The notes under the pieces are model-generated. The model saw only the letters and a list, made by a program, of their open reading frames with translations, did no database searches and was not told the origin of the DNA. Source: Muscardinus avellanarius (Eukaryota; Chordata; Mammalia; Rodentia; Gliridae). From it: a stretch of DNA of 64,000 nucleotides. Positions within the stretch are counted from its first letter, which is position 1; each line of letters starts with the position of its first letter. The translations under genes and the position numbers were made by a program. Below are positions 44,584-55,299 of this stretch, piece by piece. The stretch lies in NCBI GenBank assembly GCA_963383645.1, contig OY726569.1, positions 27,234,554 to 27,298,553 of the forward strand. Direction: 5' to 3'.

Positions 44584-47500
44584 CTGCAGGAGGAAATATG
44601 ACTTGCCGACTCTGCACCAGGCAGGGGGAGGGCAAAGAGACTGGGATCCCAGGGGCTTGGGACAGGAGGGAGGATCTGAGCATCACCTGTCTAGGTCTAA
44701 GAGAAGGACTTGGTCTCTGCCCGCTCACGTGGTGGGCCTTCTTTCAGCCCTGCAGCCTCAGCCCTCCCTGGATCTCCTGTCTCCTGCCATCTTGTCCATC
44801 CCCACAACACCCCATCCAGGGGCAGCCATGCTCAGGAAGCCATGAATCTCCAGCAGGACAGGGCTAGCCAGGTTGACCAGGCTTGAGAGCAGGGTCTCCT
44901 CCACTCAGGTCTACTGCATATCCTCCCTCCCCTGTCTGTCTGGAGTTTGCTTCTAGAGGGTGGGGTCCCTCTCGGCTATGTCTTTCTGGTGTCTTATGCT
45001 CCTAGTTCTACCTGGTGTTTCACATCCCCAGGTGTACCTGGTGACACTCTTGCCCTAGTCTATCCGGGCTCTGCAGTCCTCTGTTAATCTGGTATCCCTT
45101 TTTTCCTTTTCTGCCTTAGGAACCTTTGCTTGCCAGTATAGCTGGTGTCCCTGTGCCCTGGTTCCTGGTGGTCCATCTCCCTTGTCCCACCTGGTGTCCC
45201 TCTCTCCTTTCTACCAGGATTCCTCCCCTCTGCTAACGTTTCTGGTGACCATGCCCTGATCTACCTGTTACCTTTCATTTCTTGTTTACAGGTATTCCCC
45301 TGGATACTTGTGTGCCTATTGACCCTCGCTGCAGTGCCTACCTGGTCAGAAGTCAGTTCTTCTTCCTCCTCCAACTCTTTGGTTAAGGCCAAGATATCCA
45401 CGTCTGCTTCTGAGGAAAGCAAATCTTCCAGGAATTGGGGGTGAATGATGGCCTCCACCTGGGAAAAGAAGGATAAAGCATGGCTGTACGTGGCCTGGGG
45501 CAACCCTAAGGCCAAGGAGACTTCCAGGAAGAACAGGAAGCAATGAGCCTGGTACTACCGGGGGGGGGGGGGATTCTAAGTCATCATGACCACTAGCTAC
45601 ACACATGCACACGCACACACATACACATGCTCACTATAGTTAGTACTAGGGACCCAGCTTAATTCCAAGGGCCTGGGTACCATTCCCAAAATCCTCCAGA
45701 TATCAGGAATCCAGGTCCAACCTACCCTGGTGACAAAGTCCTTCTGGGCGCACAGCTTGTCAATGTAGCTCATGATGTTCGGGTTAGAGCTGGCGCTGTA
45801 TCCTTCGGGCAGTTGCTGCATTTGGTCCTCCTCACAGGCTGTGTCAGACTCCTCTGAGGCTGAGGAACAAGGCCCACTCAGGTGCTCCATGATGTTGATA
45901 TTTTCCTGCACGGCTTCAGGAAGGATCTCCTGCGGTGCCTTGGTCTGTGCTGGCAGCTGGCGCTTGGGTGCCAGGGGGCGGTAAGCCCGGGACTTGGGAC
46001 CAGTCTTCCTGGAGACACACACTAGGACAGGGAGGAAGAGGAGGGTGGTGTGTGCACAGGGCTCCAGCATCACCCCAAACACTTGCTGCAGGGCAGGCAG
46101 AAGACCTAATCTGGCCCAGGGTGAGCCAGGGCATCCTGACCTCAGGACCCATAGAGGATGCTGTGCATGAGGTGGGGCATTAAGACACTGGTCACGTGGG
46201 AGGACATTTGGAGCCACTGAGTCCAGTGGACAGTGCAGGGAGAGAGAGCTCTGAACTTGGCAAGGTCAATAGCCAGCCAAGCAGTCCAGGAGCAAGGGCA
46301 GCAGGGAGCCCAGCCTAGGGGTGCGCTCTGCTTGCAACCACAAGGGCCCCATCTTGAAGGAAAAGTGCTCCTGGGGGACAGAGTTCTTCCTGAGCCCTGA
46401 CTTCTCTCATGAGTGCTTATGGGAATGCGGAAAGCCTCACCTGGCTGCTGGGCCACCTTGGGAGCTGAGGGCTTCGTGGGGTCCTGCCTGGGTGTGGCTG
46501 CAGGAGGCCGGCCCTGGGATTCTGCAGGAGGGGCTGCAGGAGGCTGCAGCCGGGGATTCTCCATCTCCTCTGCAGCCTCAAATTCCGTGAACCTGGGTGA
46601 CAGAGATGATAGGTGGTTAGGATTCAGGTAAGTGACAGCAGGGGTGCCAGCCACATCCCCAGAGGAGGCAGGATCCCAGCGCAGGGGTAGGAGCAGTGCA
46701 TGTGCATGCTGTGGCAGCCCCAGGAAGGAGCTGTAGCCCGAGCAGAACACAGCTCCTGGAGTTCCACCATGTCACCTAGCACCCAAGGGAAACTGGCCGG
46801 CCTAGCCAACTCATCAGGTCCCCTGTGGGATCCCTCCTCCAGGACTCTCCTGTCCTTGCCCAGAATCAAACAGAAAAGAAGACACCAGTCAACTCATGAG
46901 GGAGGTGATTGGTGGCCTAGAATACCAGGGTCCTGTCACCTCGGGAATGCCGAGGCTGTCCCATGAGCCCTGGAGGTATTATCTGGGAGCCAAGGGCCAA
47001 GAGGAGGTCACACAGAGTGGAAGCTAAACAGAGAGGACTGGGATTATTACAAGAAGGCAGGGATTGTGCAGTTGTTGTTGTTGTTTGCTCATTTGAGTGA
47101 CAGGGATGACAGGAAGGAGCAAAGGTCATAGGAAGAGACTTGTCCTCAGGGTGTCTGGAGGTAGGCTTTGCCCACCATGCTATCCCCATGCCCACCCTCT
47201 GTTGGATGCAAGACTGTAACTGTGGCGTCCTCGATGAGCAGGGGCAGCCCACCCTGTAAAGGGCAACAGGCCTTGTCCGGTGCGTGGCATGTACTAGTGG
47301 AGTGTCCCATATGTGCAGCCCCGCTGCACAGGAGACCACGTTGGCTGGCTGTGTTAGGCCTCCCACCCTGACCCGGAGCCTCAAAGCCAGTGTGGACCCA
47401 AGACTAGTGAGCCTGGAGCTTCAGGGGCCCAAACTTGGAACCCCAGCCCTCCAGGGAGGGAGACAGTGCCTGGGCAGCAGGGCATGCAGGCTCGGGCCTG

Positions 47501-49491
47501 TAGGAGTGGACTCTCCCAACAGGGCTTGTTACCAGCCGCACCATGCCCCTGTGCAGTCCTCGCACCCCAGCTCTGGGCGGCCAGGGGCTCTGACTCACTT
47601 CTCCGCCATCTTGTGGAAGATGATCTTGTCAAAGTTGCTCGTTCGCTGCCATTCCTGCAGGCCCCTACACAGCCCGTCCTCCAGAGACATGGTGGGCTCC
47701 CGTCGCGACAGGGTCCGGAGCACGGGGCTGCAATTGCTCAGAGTCAGCCACGGTCCCCCAGCCCACCCTCCGGCCCAGGGGCCCCAGGTCAGCACAGCCG
47801 CATGCCTCCGTGTTACTGCCTGGACAGCTGCCCCTACAAGGTATGTTCTCGGCCTCCCACAGGCCTCCCCCACCAGTTAGGGCTGCGTTGGCCTCTCTCA
47901 GGTGGCTCTGAGTCCTGCGTTGCTGTATGTGGTAGACATGTGGTGTGTCCTCCATAGTTGTGCTGAAGCCCTACCTCGTATGTGCACATATAGGGAAGAT
48001 GTTTGCAGATGGGGACTTGGGTGGGTGTAGGGGCAGGTAAGGTCTTGAGGGCAGGGTCTCAAGATGTCAGTGGTGCATGCAGAGGAAGAGGACCAAAACA
48101 CACTCAGTTCTGCCAGTGCGGACGAGTGGGGCATACGTCTTCTCAAGCCAGGAGGAGGAGCTTCACTAGACACCAACCCCAGAAATGTGCGAAACGTGTG
48201 TCTGTGGTTGAACCACCCAGCACAGGTGCTTCGTATGGAATATAGAAGTGCACAGAAAGGCCAAAGAGCAGGTCAAAGTCCGGGAAGAGGACATAAACCA
48301 CCTCAGATCTAAGTGGAGCCTGTGTACCCCAGGGTGCCATGGAGAGGGGGTTCTCCAGAATAACTCAGTGGGCGTCTTTATGTCATCTGTCAGCCCAGCA
48401 CCTCTTTTTTCCCCTGGCTGTGCTGTCCTCTGGGCACCAACCATCAGGTCCCTGTGGGAAGTTGAAATACTAGGGAAGGGACCAGCTACGGAGTCAGGAC
48501 TCAGTTCTGGGCCCCCACTGCACTAGGTGTCTTCTCTGACTAAGTCATCTGAATGGTGGTGATGACAGCTGAGGAGCAATGGCTGCACTCCCGGGACTGA
48601 GGACCAGCGGGAGAAGGCACACTTCCCGCCTGGCCCTAGAGGCATGGTACTGGCACGCGGCACTCAGCTTGCCCTTCCCCTCCTGACCGGCCATCCTTGG
48701 CACTCTCCAGCCCAGGCCCCCAGCCCACATGTCCACTCGGGCAGAACTTCAGGGTGAGCCCCAGGCCATGGGGGGAACTCACATGAGGAAGCAGGAGAGT
48801 GCCTTCACATCAGGCGTCCCAGGGAGGTTCCTGCAAACAAGGGTCTTGATGTGCTGCCAGTGTAGAAAGTTCTCGTAGACACTGTACTGTCTGCAGGAGC
48901 CATCCGTGGAGGCCCCGTCCTGGGAGCTGGCCAGGCTGCCCTCTCCACCTGCCTGGTGTGGCCATGGCTCGCCGGTCATAGGAGATGCAATGGGGGCCAG
49001 GGTGGCTAACGGTGGTGGGCCCTGAGGGGCGAGGCCCAGGGTCGAGCTACCCACTGAGGGCTGGGGCTTGGCGCTGTCCGAGGCAGGCACAATGGTCACT
49101 GGGGCAGGAATCACCATGAGGATGGGAGCGGGTTGCACCACAGTCCCATTGAGGGCACTCCAACTGGCCGGGGCCTGAGTGAGCACAACATTCTGGGTAT
49201 TTGGAGGCCCTGCTGGCCGCACTTCTGTCCCAACTTGGAAGATGAGGTTGAAAGACCCAGGCCCACCTGGCCCATGGCCACCAGCTCCCGCGACAGAAGG
49301 TGTCGTGGGATGGGCAGGCTGCAGCTGTGTGCTCCCCTGAGAGCTCGATGCAGGCATGAAGGGGCCTGGGGGCTGCTTCCAGGACCACTGGACTGCTGGG
49401 ACAGGGAGAGCTGGCACGAGGGGAAGGCCAGCGAATGGAGACATGGAGGCCGCAGGGTTCAGGACCATGTTCTGTCCCAGAGCTGTAGATG
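44032..49491 (-). CDS. NUTM2-like: NUT family member 2-like gene, six resolved coding exons
   Basis: A testis-type nuclear protein of the NUT family, relatives of NUTM1, the protein fused to BRD4 in NUT carcinoma. The coding exons on - are 49491-48783, 47727-47599, 46592-46441, 46021-45726, 45458-45342 and 44583-44032. All junctions are AG/GT, phases fit, and 651 residues read through to the stop. Domain order: Pro-rich N-terminus (1-200), conserved [14 protein letters not shown] core running into the third exon (205-280), Pro-rich linker, then the YIDKLC.QKDFVT / [14 protein letters not shown] acidic segment (about 415-470), which in NUTM1 lies in the p300-binding activator region. A basic tail ends PPKRKKKRH, a likely nuclear localisation signal. 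It is shorter than human family members as I know them, mainly in the last exon. The incoming phase needs one base from an upstream exon carrying the start codon, which I could not find. Confidence 0.9.
45342..45458 (-). CDS. NUTM2-like: NUTM2-like coding exon E (acidic helix)
   Basis: 117 nt, phase 0 at both ends (TTTTCCCAG|GTGGAGG ... GACCAG|GTAGGC). It encodes [14 protein letters not shown] and a Glu-rich segment ([13 protein letters not shown]), the counterpart of the acidic activation region. Confidence 0.92.
45726..46021 (-). CDS. NUTM2-like: NUTM2-like coding exon D (Pro-rich plus acidic activator part)
   Basis: 296 nt. The pyrimidine-rich acceptor CCCTGTCCTAG|TGTGTGTC restores frame after exon C and gives [10 protein letters not shown], matching family spacing. 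A nearer AG (CTCCAG at about 46008) would break the frame, so it is rejected. It encodes EEILPE-like helix sequence, an acidic Ser/Glu stretch and [15 protein letters not shown]. Donor AGG|GTAGGT. Confidence 0.88.
46441..46592 (-). CDS. NUTM2-like: NUTM2-like coding exon C (acidic start, Pro-rich linker)
   Basis: 152 nt from TCACCCAG|GTTCACGG to CAGCCAG|GTGAGG. It encodes [10 protein letters not shown] then a Pro/Ala-rich linker ending KVAQQP. Outgoing phase 1. Confidence 0.9.
47599..47727 (-). CDS. NUTM2-like: NUTM2-like coding exon B (conserved core)
   Basis: 129 nt between TTGCAG|CCCCGTG and GAGAA|GTGAGT. The split Ile codon joins exon A to [19 protein letters not shown], followed by the EWQ.TSNFD...MAEK block, the most conserved NUT-family stretch. 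The split Lys codon leads into exon C. Confidence 0.92.
48783..49491 (-). CDS. NUTM2-like: NUTM2-like coding exon A (Pro-rich N-terminus, core start)
   Basis: The acceptor is CTCTGTCTCCACAG at 49505-49492 (- strand). The donor is CAT|GTGAGT, with GT at 48782-48781. 709 nt, incoming phase 1, outgoing phase 2. It starts with [19 protein letters not shown], parallel to the second exon of NUTM1, where BRD4 fusions join, and ends at ALSCFL. An in-frame Met at 49567 lies in the intron upstream of the acceptor and is not a believable start. Confidence 0.9.
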
Positions 49492-52387
49492 CTGTGGAGA
49501 CAGAGGAAAGGGTTGAGCTGAGGAGGAGAAGTGGCAGCTGGAGAGCAACGCACAGCTCCTCGGTCACTGGGAGTGAGAGAGGAAGCTCAGCAGTTCAGGC
49601 CACTGGGGCAGGGGCATCGGGCAGTTTGTGTTTCCGAGTGGATTTCATGCTGTGTTCCAAGTGTTCAGAAGTATCCCGGCAAACACCTGGTTCCAAGTCC
49701 ACTCAGACTTCCAGACCACTGTCTGCCAGGAGCAGCACCTAGGCCTTCCCTCCTCTTGAGACCCCCTGTGGGCTTTGGAGCCTCCTGCCCAGGCATCTCT
49801 CTAGAAATGGATCTGTGGACTCTGCTCAGTGATGCCATCTAGGCATCCCACCTGTGGGAAAGGGACCTTGTCTCGGCCTGGCCTCGGCACTCTATGAGCC
49901 TATAGGTTGGCCACAGGTTCAAAGGGTGATGCGCCCTCACTCCCTTAGTCTCTGTTTTGCTGATGCTCCTAATAATCATCTCTCTTCCCCCAACCTATAA
50001 CGTAGAAACAAAGGCACATCAGTGGAATCGCTCCTTAGACATTGCATGAGGAACCCTGAAGGGAAATCAGTAATGAAGGTGGATGCTTCTCCTGGCTCCT
50101 TCCACAGCAAAGATCAAGGTGGGTACATTTCTGGCCACCCTGTCCCCAGCAGTGGGCCTTGCCATACATGGGGAGGTTTGTTTCCAGGGAAGAGGTGAGT
50201 GGGCTAGACATTGGGTCCCTGAGATCAGGTCCTTGCAGTGCAGCAGCTGCCGCCTAGGATGGTAAAGGTGTGTGTGTGTGTGTGGGGGGGTGCCATGGGT
50301 TTGTCAGGGATGGTCACCAGAGGTATTAACAACCACTGGTCATGTCAGAATTCATTGTGGGAAATGGATCCAATCAAGACCTGTTTGTTCACCCATCCTT
50401 TCTGTTTTGTTTTCTTTTTTAGCTTCCAATAATGAACAGGAAAGGCTCACAGAAACCAGGCTGGAGCCAGCTACCAGGTGGGACAAGGACACCTGCCTAT
50501 CCATTAAGCCTTGATGCAGACCAGTGGATGAGAGCAAGGGCCATAAAGCATTCCCCTTACAAGAGGCCCTAATGTGACTTCTCATAACAGTCGCAATTAC
50601 AGGGATCTTCCTGATTCTATGCTGGTCTCTTTCCCCTGGAAGGTTCCAGCAGTCATAGAACCTGCTTCCAGAAAGCTAGGTGTACCCACATCTGTTCCCT
50701 GATCATAAAGTAGCAGACAAGGAAGATGAGCAAAGTCTTCCTGTCAATTGTACAAGGAAGGTTGAACATACACAGTAGAGTGGAAAGATTGAGAACCTCT
50801 GAAGACCTGTGTCCGTAGGGCAACAACAATCCAGCAATTCAGGGAGGCCCCAGCACTATGTTGGTTGAGGTCTCCCAGCTGCCCTGCACCAGTGAAATCA
50901 AAGACATCAGTTGCCTAGGCTGAAGAAGAAGCTTCCTTCTGAGAAGGAAGAGGCCAAGGGGGTCTGGGCTATGGCAGTTGGAGAGCCCTCACAGAGAGGT
51001 TTCATCACCAGTGTCGTAAGAGAGAACCTCATCAAGCAGTGTCCTGGCTAATACCATTTCTCACCAGTGTCCCGTAAGAGCTAGGATACTATTCTCAAGC
51101 CCCTTAGAAAGATATCACGGGGAGTTCTAGGTGTCTTGAGAAAGGACCTGGGGCTCAAGCTTTCCCACTGAACCCCCTCCAGGTCACACTGTAACACACT
51201 CCCACCACTACCTATAAACCTGTTGAGGTGACCTGTCTCTATCTAGGAAGACTAAAGTCACCTGACTCCTGTCTTTTTCCTGACCTGCTGTATTTCCACC
51301 AAGGCATCTTGATCTACCTCAAAGAATCCCTCTCCTTCTCATAAGTAGTACATCCTGCTGGGGGATTCCCCCATATCCCTAAGTGAGCTACCCTTGGGGA
51401 AACACATCCCTCTCTCCTTCCTCTAGGTCAGCTTAGTCAGTTGTCCACAGGGTAAGTGCCAAATTCAAATTCTCAAAGATTTAAGGGGTGGCAGGTATTC
51501 AGATAACAATCCTCTGACCCTCCAGGCTTACCTGCTTCTAAAATCATCCCCACACGCTTGGACACTGACTACAGATATCTGTTGTCTTCCGCAGTGAGAA
51601 GAGTCAACTGCAGGACCCAGAGCTTGAGCTGGCTCCAGCCGATGCTCGAGGTCCAACTAGAGCTGGGCAGGTAAAGTTTGAATTTAAATAGGAACAGAAT
51701 GTAGGGCCCAGACATTCTATGGTGGGGGAGGGGCTGGGCAGCATGGCCGAGTGGGAGAGGGAACATTCCAATGAGAGCTCTGGCAGTTAGGCAAGAACTT
51801 CAACTCCCCTCTCAGAATACACTGGCAACATAGTTGGTGTGTGCCTCTAGGCCATTTTAAAGGTTTCTCAGGTTCATCGCACAAGGAAGTCATCTTCCTT
51901 CCATTCTTCCTTGATTAACCCTACTTGAGTCCACTCATTCTACCCTGCTGCTCTTGTAGAGGTGGGCACTTAACTAATTCCAGTCATGGTTGCAGTTTAT
52001 GAGAGAAATTTGCTACAAATATTCAGATAAATACAGGGCTTCTCAGGGAGACTCGAGGATGGTGTTTGAAGGAGGACCATACATCTCAGGCGAGCTAGGT
52101 ACTTGCTTGCTGGGTGCATGGTGTTTTCCAAAGCAATCCTTGTGTTGCCAGTAAATGTCCATGGTGCAGTCTTCATTCTTCAGCATGATAGTCTGACTAA
52201 AAACACAGCCGTTGGCATAGGAACAAACCATGTCTTTAGAGTGTTTCCCAGACCTGAAATTCTTTCCAGAACTGTCCTTTAATGGAACCTTCAGAAAGAC
52301 TAGGAATTAAGGGTACTTTTTTTTTTTTTTTTTAAAGAGTGAGCAAGAATCAAAACACAGTCTAAAGTGGATAAAAAGCACTGGGTT
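49492..52387. other. Region upstream of the NUTM2-like gene
   Basis: Repeat-poor. It should contain the short first coding exon and promoter of the NUTM2-like gene, but I could not place them. On the + strand, two intervals look exon-like by splice signals: 50423-50477 and 51595-51670. A 62-codon - frame at 52231-52043 has mixed, protein-like composition without a recognised family. Confidence 0.4.
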
Positions 52388-52590
52388 TTCTGGGCATGAT
52401 GGCACACGCTTGTATTCGCAGTTCTTGGGAAGCTGAGACAAGAGGATTGCAGGTTTGTGGCCAGCCTTAGCTACTTAGGCCCTCTGCAACTTACTGAGAT
52501 CCTGTTTCAAAATAAAGAAAAAACAGGGCTGGGGTGTAGCTTGGTGGTAGAATGCGCCGGGGTTCAATCCCCAGTGCCAAAATTATATAA
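52388..52590 (+). repeat. B1-dID SINE
   Basis: TTCTGGGCATGATGGCACAC head, GGGGTGTAGCTTGGTGGTAG tail. Preceded by a poly-T run at 52318-52333. Confidence 0.9.
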
Positions 52591-52599
52591 AGCACTCAG

Positions 52600-53300
52600 C
52601 TCAGGATGGACCTGTGCGATGCATTTCGGTGAGAGTGGTATGGAATGCAACTATGGCTCCTTTGTAATTATGTGTTTTAAGATGGGCAGCCGCAGAGGCT
52701 CGATGAGAATGTGCTGCCTCAACCACAAGGCTTGGTGACTCGGGCCAGTCTTGCAGGATCCCGGGCCAGGCTTTTCTCTCGCTCGCATGCGCATGCATAA
52801 GCTGAGGAGGATGCCAACGTCACCCTGGCACATGCACTCACTGCTCCTATGGTTCACCCTGGCGCATGTGTGGGCTGCTTTAACAGCTGCCAGAGTCCTT
52901 TGCGGCCTCGCGTGGGCGACGCACAGGCTCATGAGCGCAGGGCGGGTACCAATGACTGTGGCTGCATGGGCGTCAGGAGCCCGTGCCTGGGCACATAGGT
53001 AATGGCCGCTGGGCCCCTGAACGCTCCAGTGCTGGCCGCGTAGCATGCAGCCCTGAGCCTGGCTGGGCCCTTGCAGCCTGGCGTGTCAGCCAGGGCCAGG
53101 ACCAGGGAGGGGCCGCTGTGCACAGGCGGCGCTCGCTGACTCAAAGGAGCTTCCAATAAAGATTGGTGGAGACCTGGGTGTCCCGGGAGAAAAGCTTACT
53201 GCAGGCTCTCTGTGTGTGCGATTCTGTGGTGGGCCTTCGTGGACGCCGGGAAGTGTGGGTTTTGATTGGGGGCATGGGAGTTTTGGGTTAGTCATTTCCC
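52600..53300 (+). other. CpG-rich block, LTR-like or promoter-like
   Basis: Much higher GC and CpG than the neighbours (CTCGCTCGCATGCGCATGCA, CGCGTGGGCGACGC). Near its right end AATAAAGATTGGTGGAGACC at 53155 is followed by about 100 bp rich in GTGTGTGCG, like the R-U5 end of an LTR. Overlapping frames of 60-131 codons on both strands lack recognised domains. It could be a solo LTR or a CpG island. Confidence 0.45.
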
Positions 53301-53555
53301 AATGAAATATGTTGTTGTTCTCATTTGCCTTCTTTGGAAGTTGGGAATTCAGAGATTTATTTTATGTCCTCAGGGGTGGGGTGGTTGTAGTGTATAATGA
53401 ACTTACAGTTTGGCGGTTGAGTTAAATTGGATGGTGAGACTCTGATGTATTCACAAGTTTGTGATGGTGTCTCGATATTGGAATTAAGAGAAATTCATTC
53501 CTGTTTTTTTATGAGACTAAGTTGTGTTGGGTGTATTTGGGGATTTTTTTTTCTT
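53301..53555. other. Intergenic, nothing recognised
   Basis: Short frames only, no recognised repeat. Confidence 0.4.
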
Positions 53556-53640
53556 TTTTGCAGTATTAGGGATGGAACCTTGGATCATTCTACCAGCTAC
53601 ACCCTCAGTCCTATATCTTAATCATATATATATATGATTA

Positions 53641-53689
<49 letters not shown>

Positions 53690-53816
53690 TGGTGGTACTG
53701 GGGTTCCTGGAACTCCTTCTACCTCCTGGCTATGCTCCCAGACCTATTTTTCCATATATTTTTTAAATTTGGAAACAGGGTCTCTTAAGCCACCGAGGCT
53801 GGCTTAGAACCTGCAC
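53556..53816 (-). repeat. Two reverse SINE pieces around a (TA)n microsatellite
   Basis: ID part (ATTAGGGATGGAACCTTGGA) at 53564, (TA)n at 53617-53687, then GGTTCCTGGAACTCCTTCTA to GGCTTAGAACCTGCACGATA at 53703-53820. The head is truncated. Confidence 0.85.
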
Positions 53817-53820
53817 GATA

Positions 53821-54728
53821 CTCCCGGACTTGTCCACTTGCAGTAGACAGTCTCAGTTTCAGTATTTTTGTATGAGTGATGGTTGCCAGGTGTGTATTCT
53901 TCCTTCAAAGCATGTCCACTGGGATGCAGAATGGGTTCTCCTATTCTTTGGAAAGCCCTGAGAGACCATAGGTATGGAGGCCAGTCCCTCACTTTAGGTT
54001 GACTCACTCCGCAGCAGCCAGCGGGGCAGGAAGGATGTGCTGGTAGAACAACAGTGGCTCAACCTGCGTCTCCTCACTTGCCAGAGTGTCAGGCATTTAC
54101 ACCAGTTGCAACTGCTCTGGAACAGGCTGACTAGACCAAGGCTTCCCCGACCACGCTGCAGAGCCCCGGGTGCCTGTGCTGAGAAGCAGTTGCTCTTTGC
54201 TCAGCAATCTGCCCCCCAGGAGCAGGCGGGAGCTGGGATGCTAGAAGGAAGTGAGGGAAAGCAGGTTCTTTCTTTTCCTTCAAATTTCTTTAATTGTTTT
54301 TTACTGGCATCTTGCACATACTTTCTTTATAAAATGCAGTTGGACAAAAGAATTTTTGATGGTTATTTCCGTTTTGGAATTCTTTTGTATAATATATCAG
54401 AAAATTTTATAGAGGACTGGGAGTGTGAGAGTTAGAGCAGGGTGAGGGTGGAGAGAAATCATCTTGCACCATGGGACTCCAAGGACATCTTCATGTCCAC
54501 AGCGATCAAGCTCTGAGGTGATCTGCGCCACCTTGGGTCTCTTCACAAGCAAAGATGGGGTGCTTGGGCTGAGTTCCTATCTCGATTTTGATTACTACTA
54601 TAGGATTCCTGATTGAAAGAGCATCAAGGGGACACTAAATCCATACTAACATGGATTAAACTGGACTTTGCAGGATGCTCCTTTCTGAAGATCTGCTTTC
54701 CTTATTCATAACATTTCTTTCCTGAAGG
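53821..54728. other. Intergenic, nothing recognised
   Basis: A 132-codon + frame (54037-54435) has a Leu/Arg-rich start and no recognised domain. I do not call it a gene. Confidence 0.4.
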
Positions 54729-54768
<40 letters not shown>

Positions 54769-54780
54769 CCACACACACCT
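54729..54780. repeat. (CA)n microsatellite
   Basis: About 20 CA units, with a CATCCA interruption near the right end. Confidence 0.97.
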
Positions 54781-55040
54781 CAGCAACTTGCAGAACGCAA
54801 AGTAGTGGTTGGTTTTCTAATATGCAAAGCAAAAAACACTTTTTACAACATTCTGATTGTCGTCTGATTTCTTTCAAGTTAAGCTTATGGGTTCAAGTTT
54901 CCCAACCAGGCTATAAAATTTGTGAAATAAAGTAAAAATTGAAAATTTGGGGTTCCTTGTTCAAAAATCAGAAAGTAATACCTCTAAGAATTATAATATA
55001 GAACTCTTTGCTCAAAATACTGTATTATTTATATAATACA
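54781..55040. other. Intergenic, AT-rich
   Basis: Nothing recognised. Confidence 0.4.
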
Positions 55041-55260
55041 ATTTTATTTATTTATTTATTTATTTAATTTTTTATTTTGGTGGCACTGGGGTTCCTGGAA
55101 ACCCTTCTAACTCCGGGTACACTCCTAGATCTATTTTATGTTTTTTATTTGGAAACAGGGTCTCTTAAGCCAGCAAGGCTGGCTTTGAACCTGTGCAATC
55201 CTCCTGTCTCTGCCTCCCCAGCTCGGGGATTAGAAGCATGTGCCACCATGCCTGGCTAAT
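55041..55260 (-). repeat. Reverse B1-dID SINE with (ATTT)n start
   Basis: (TTTA)n, GGCACTGGGGTTCCTGGAAA, GGTCTCTTAAGCCAGCAAGG, CACCATGCCTGGCTAAT. Confidence 0.93.
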
Positions 55261-55299
55261 ACAATTTATAGTGATACATAAAAAAAGCAACATAGGGCC

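Noticed and set aside
44294..44867. Plus-strand frames of 120-180 codons over the NUTM2-like last exon
   Set aside because: Antisense shadows of a GC-rich real exon; no family match on the + strand.
45597..46217. Treating 206 codons as one exon
   Set aside because: Only 46021-45726 has matching splice sites and phase. The outer parts are intron, ending in a CA-rich microsatellite.
49492..49567. Met at 49567 as the start of the NUTM2-like protein
   Set aside because: A strong polypyrimidine/AG acceptor at 49505-49492 separates it from the family-conserved sequence.
54037..54435. 132-codon + frame
   Set aside because: No recognisable domain and no clear promoter or splice context; ends in AT-rich noise.
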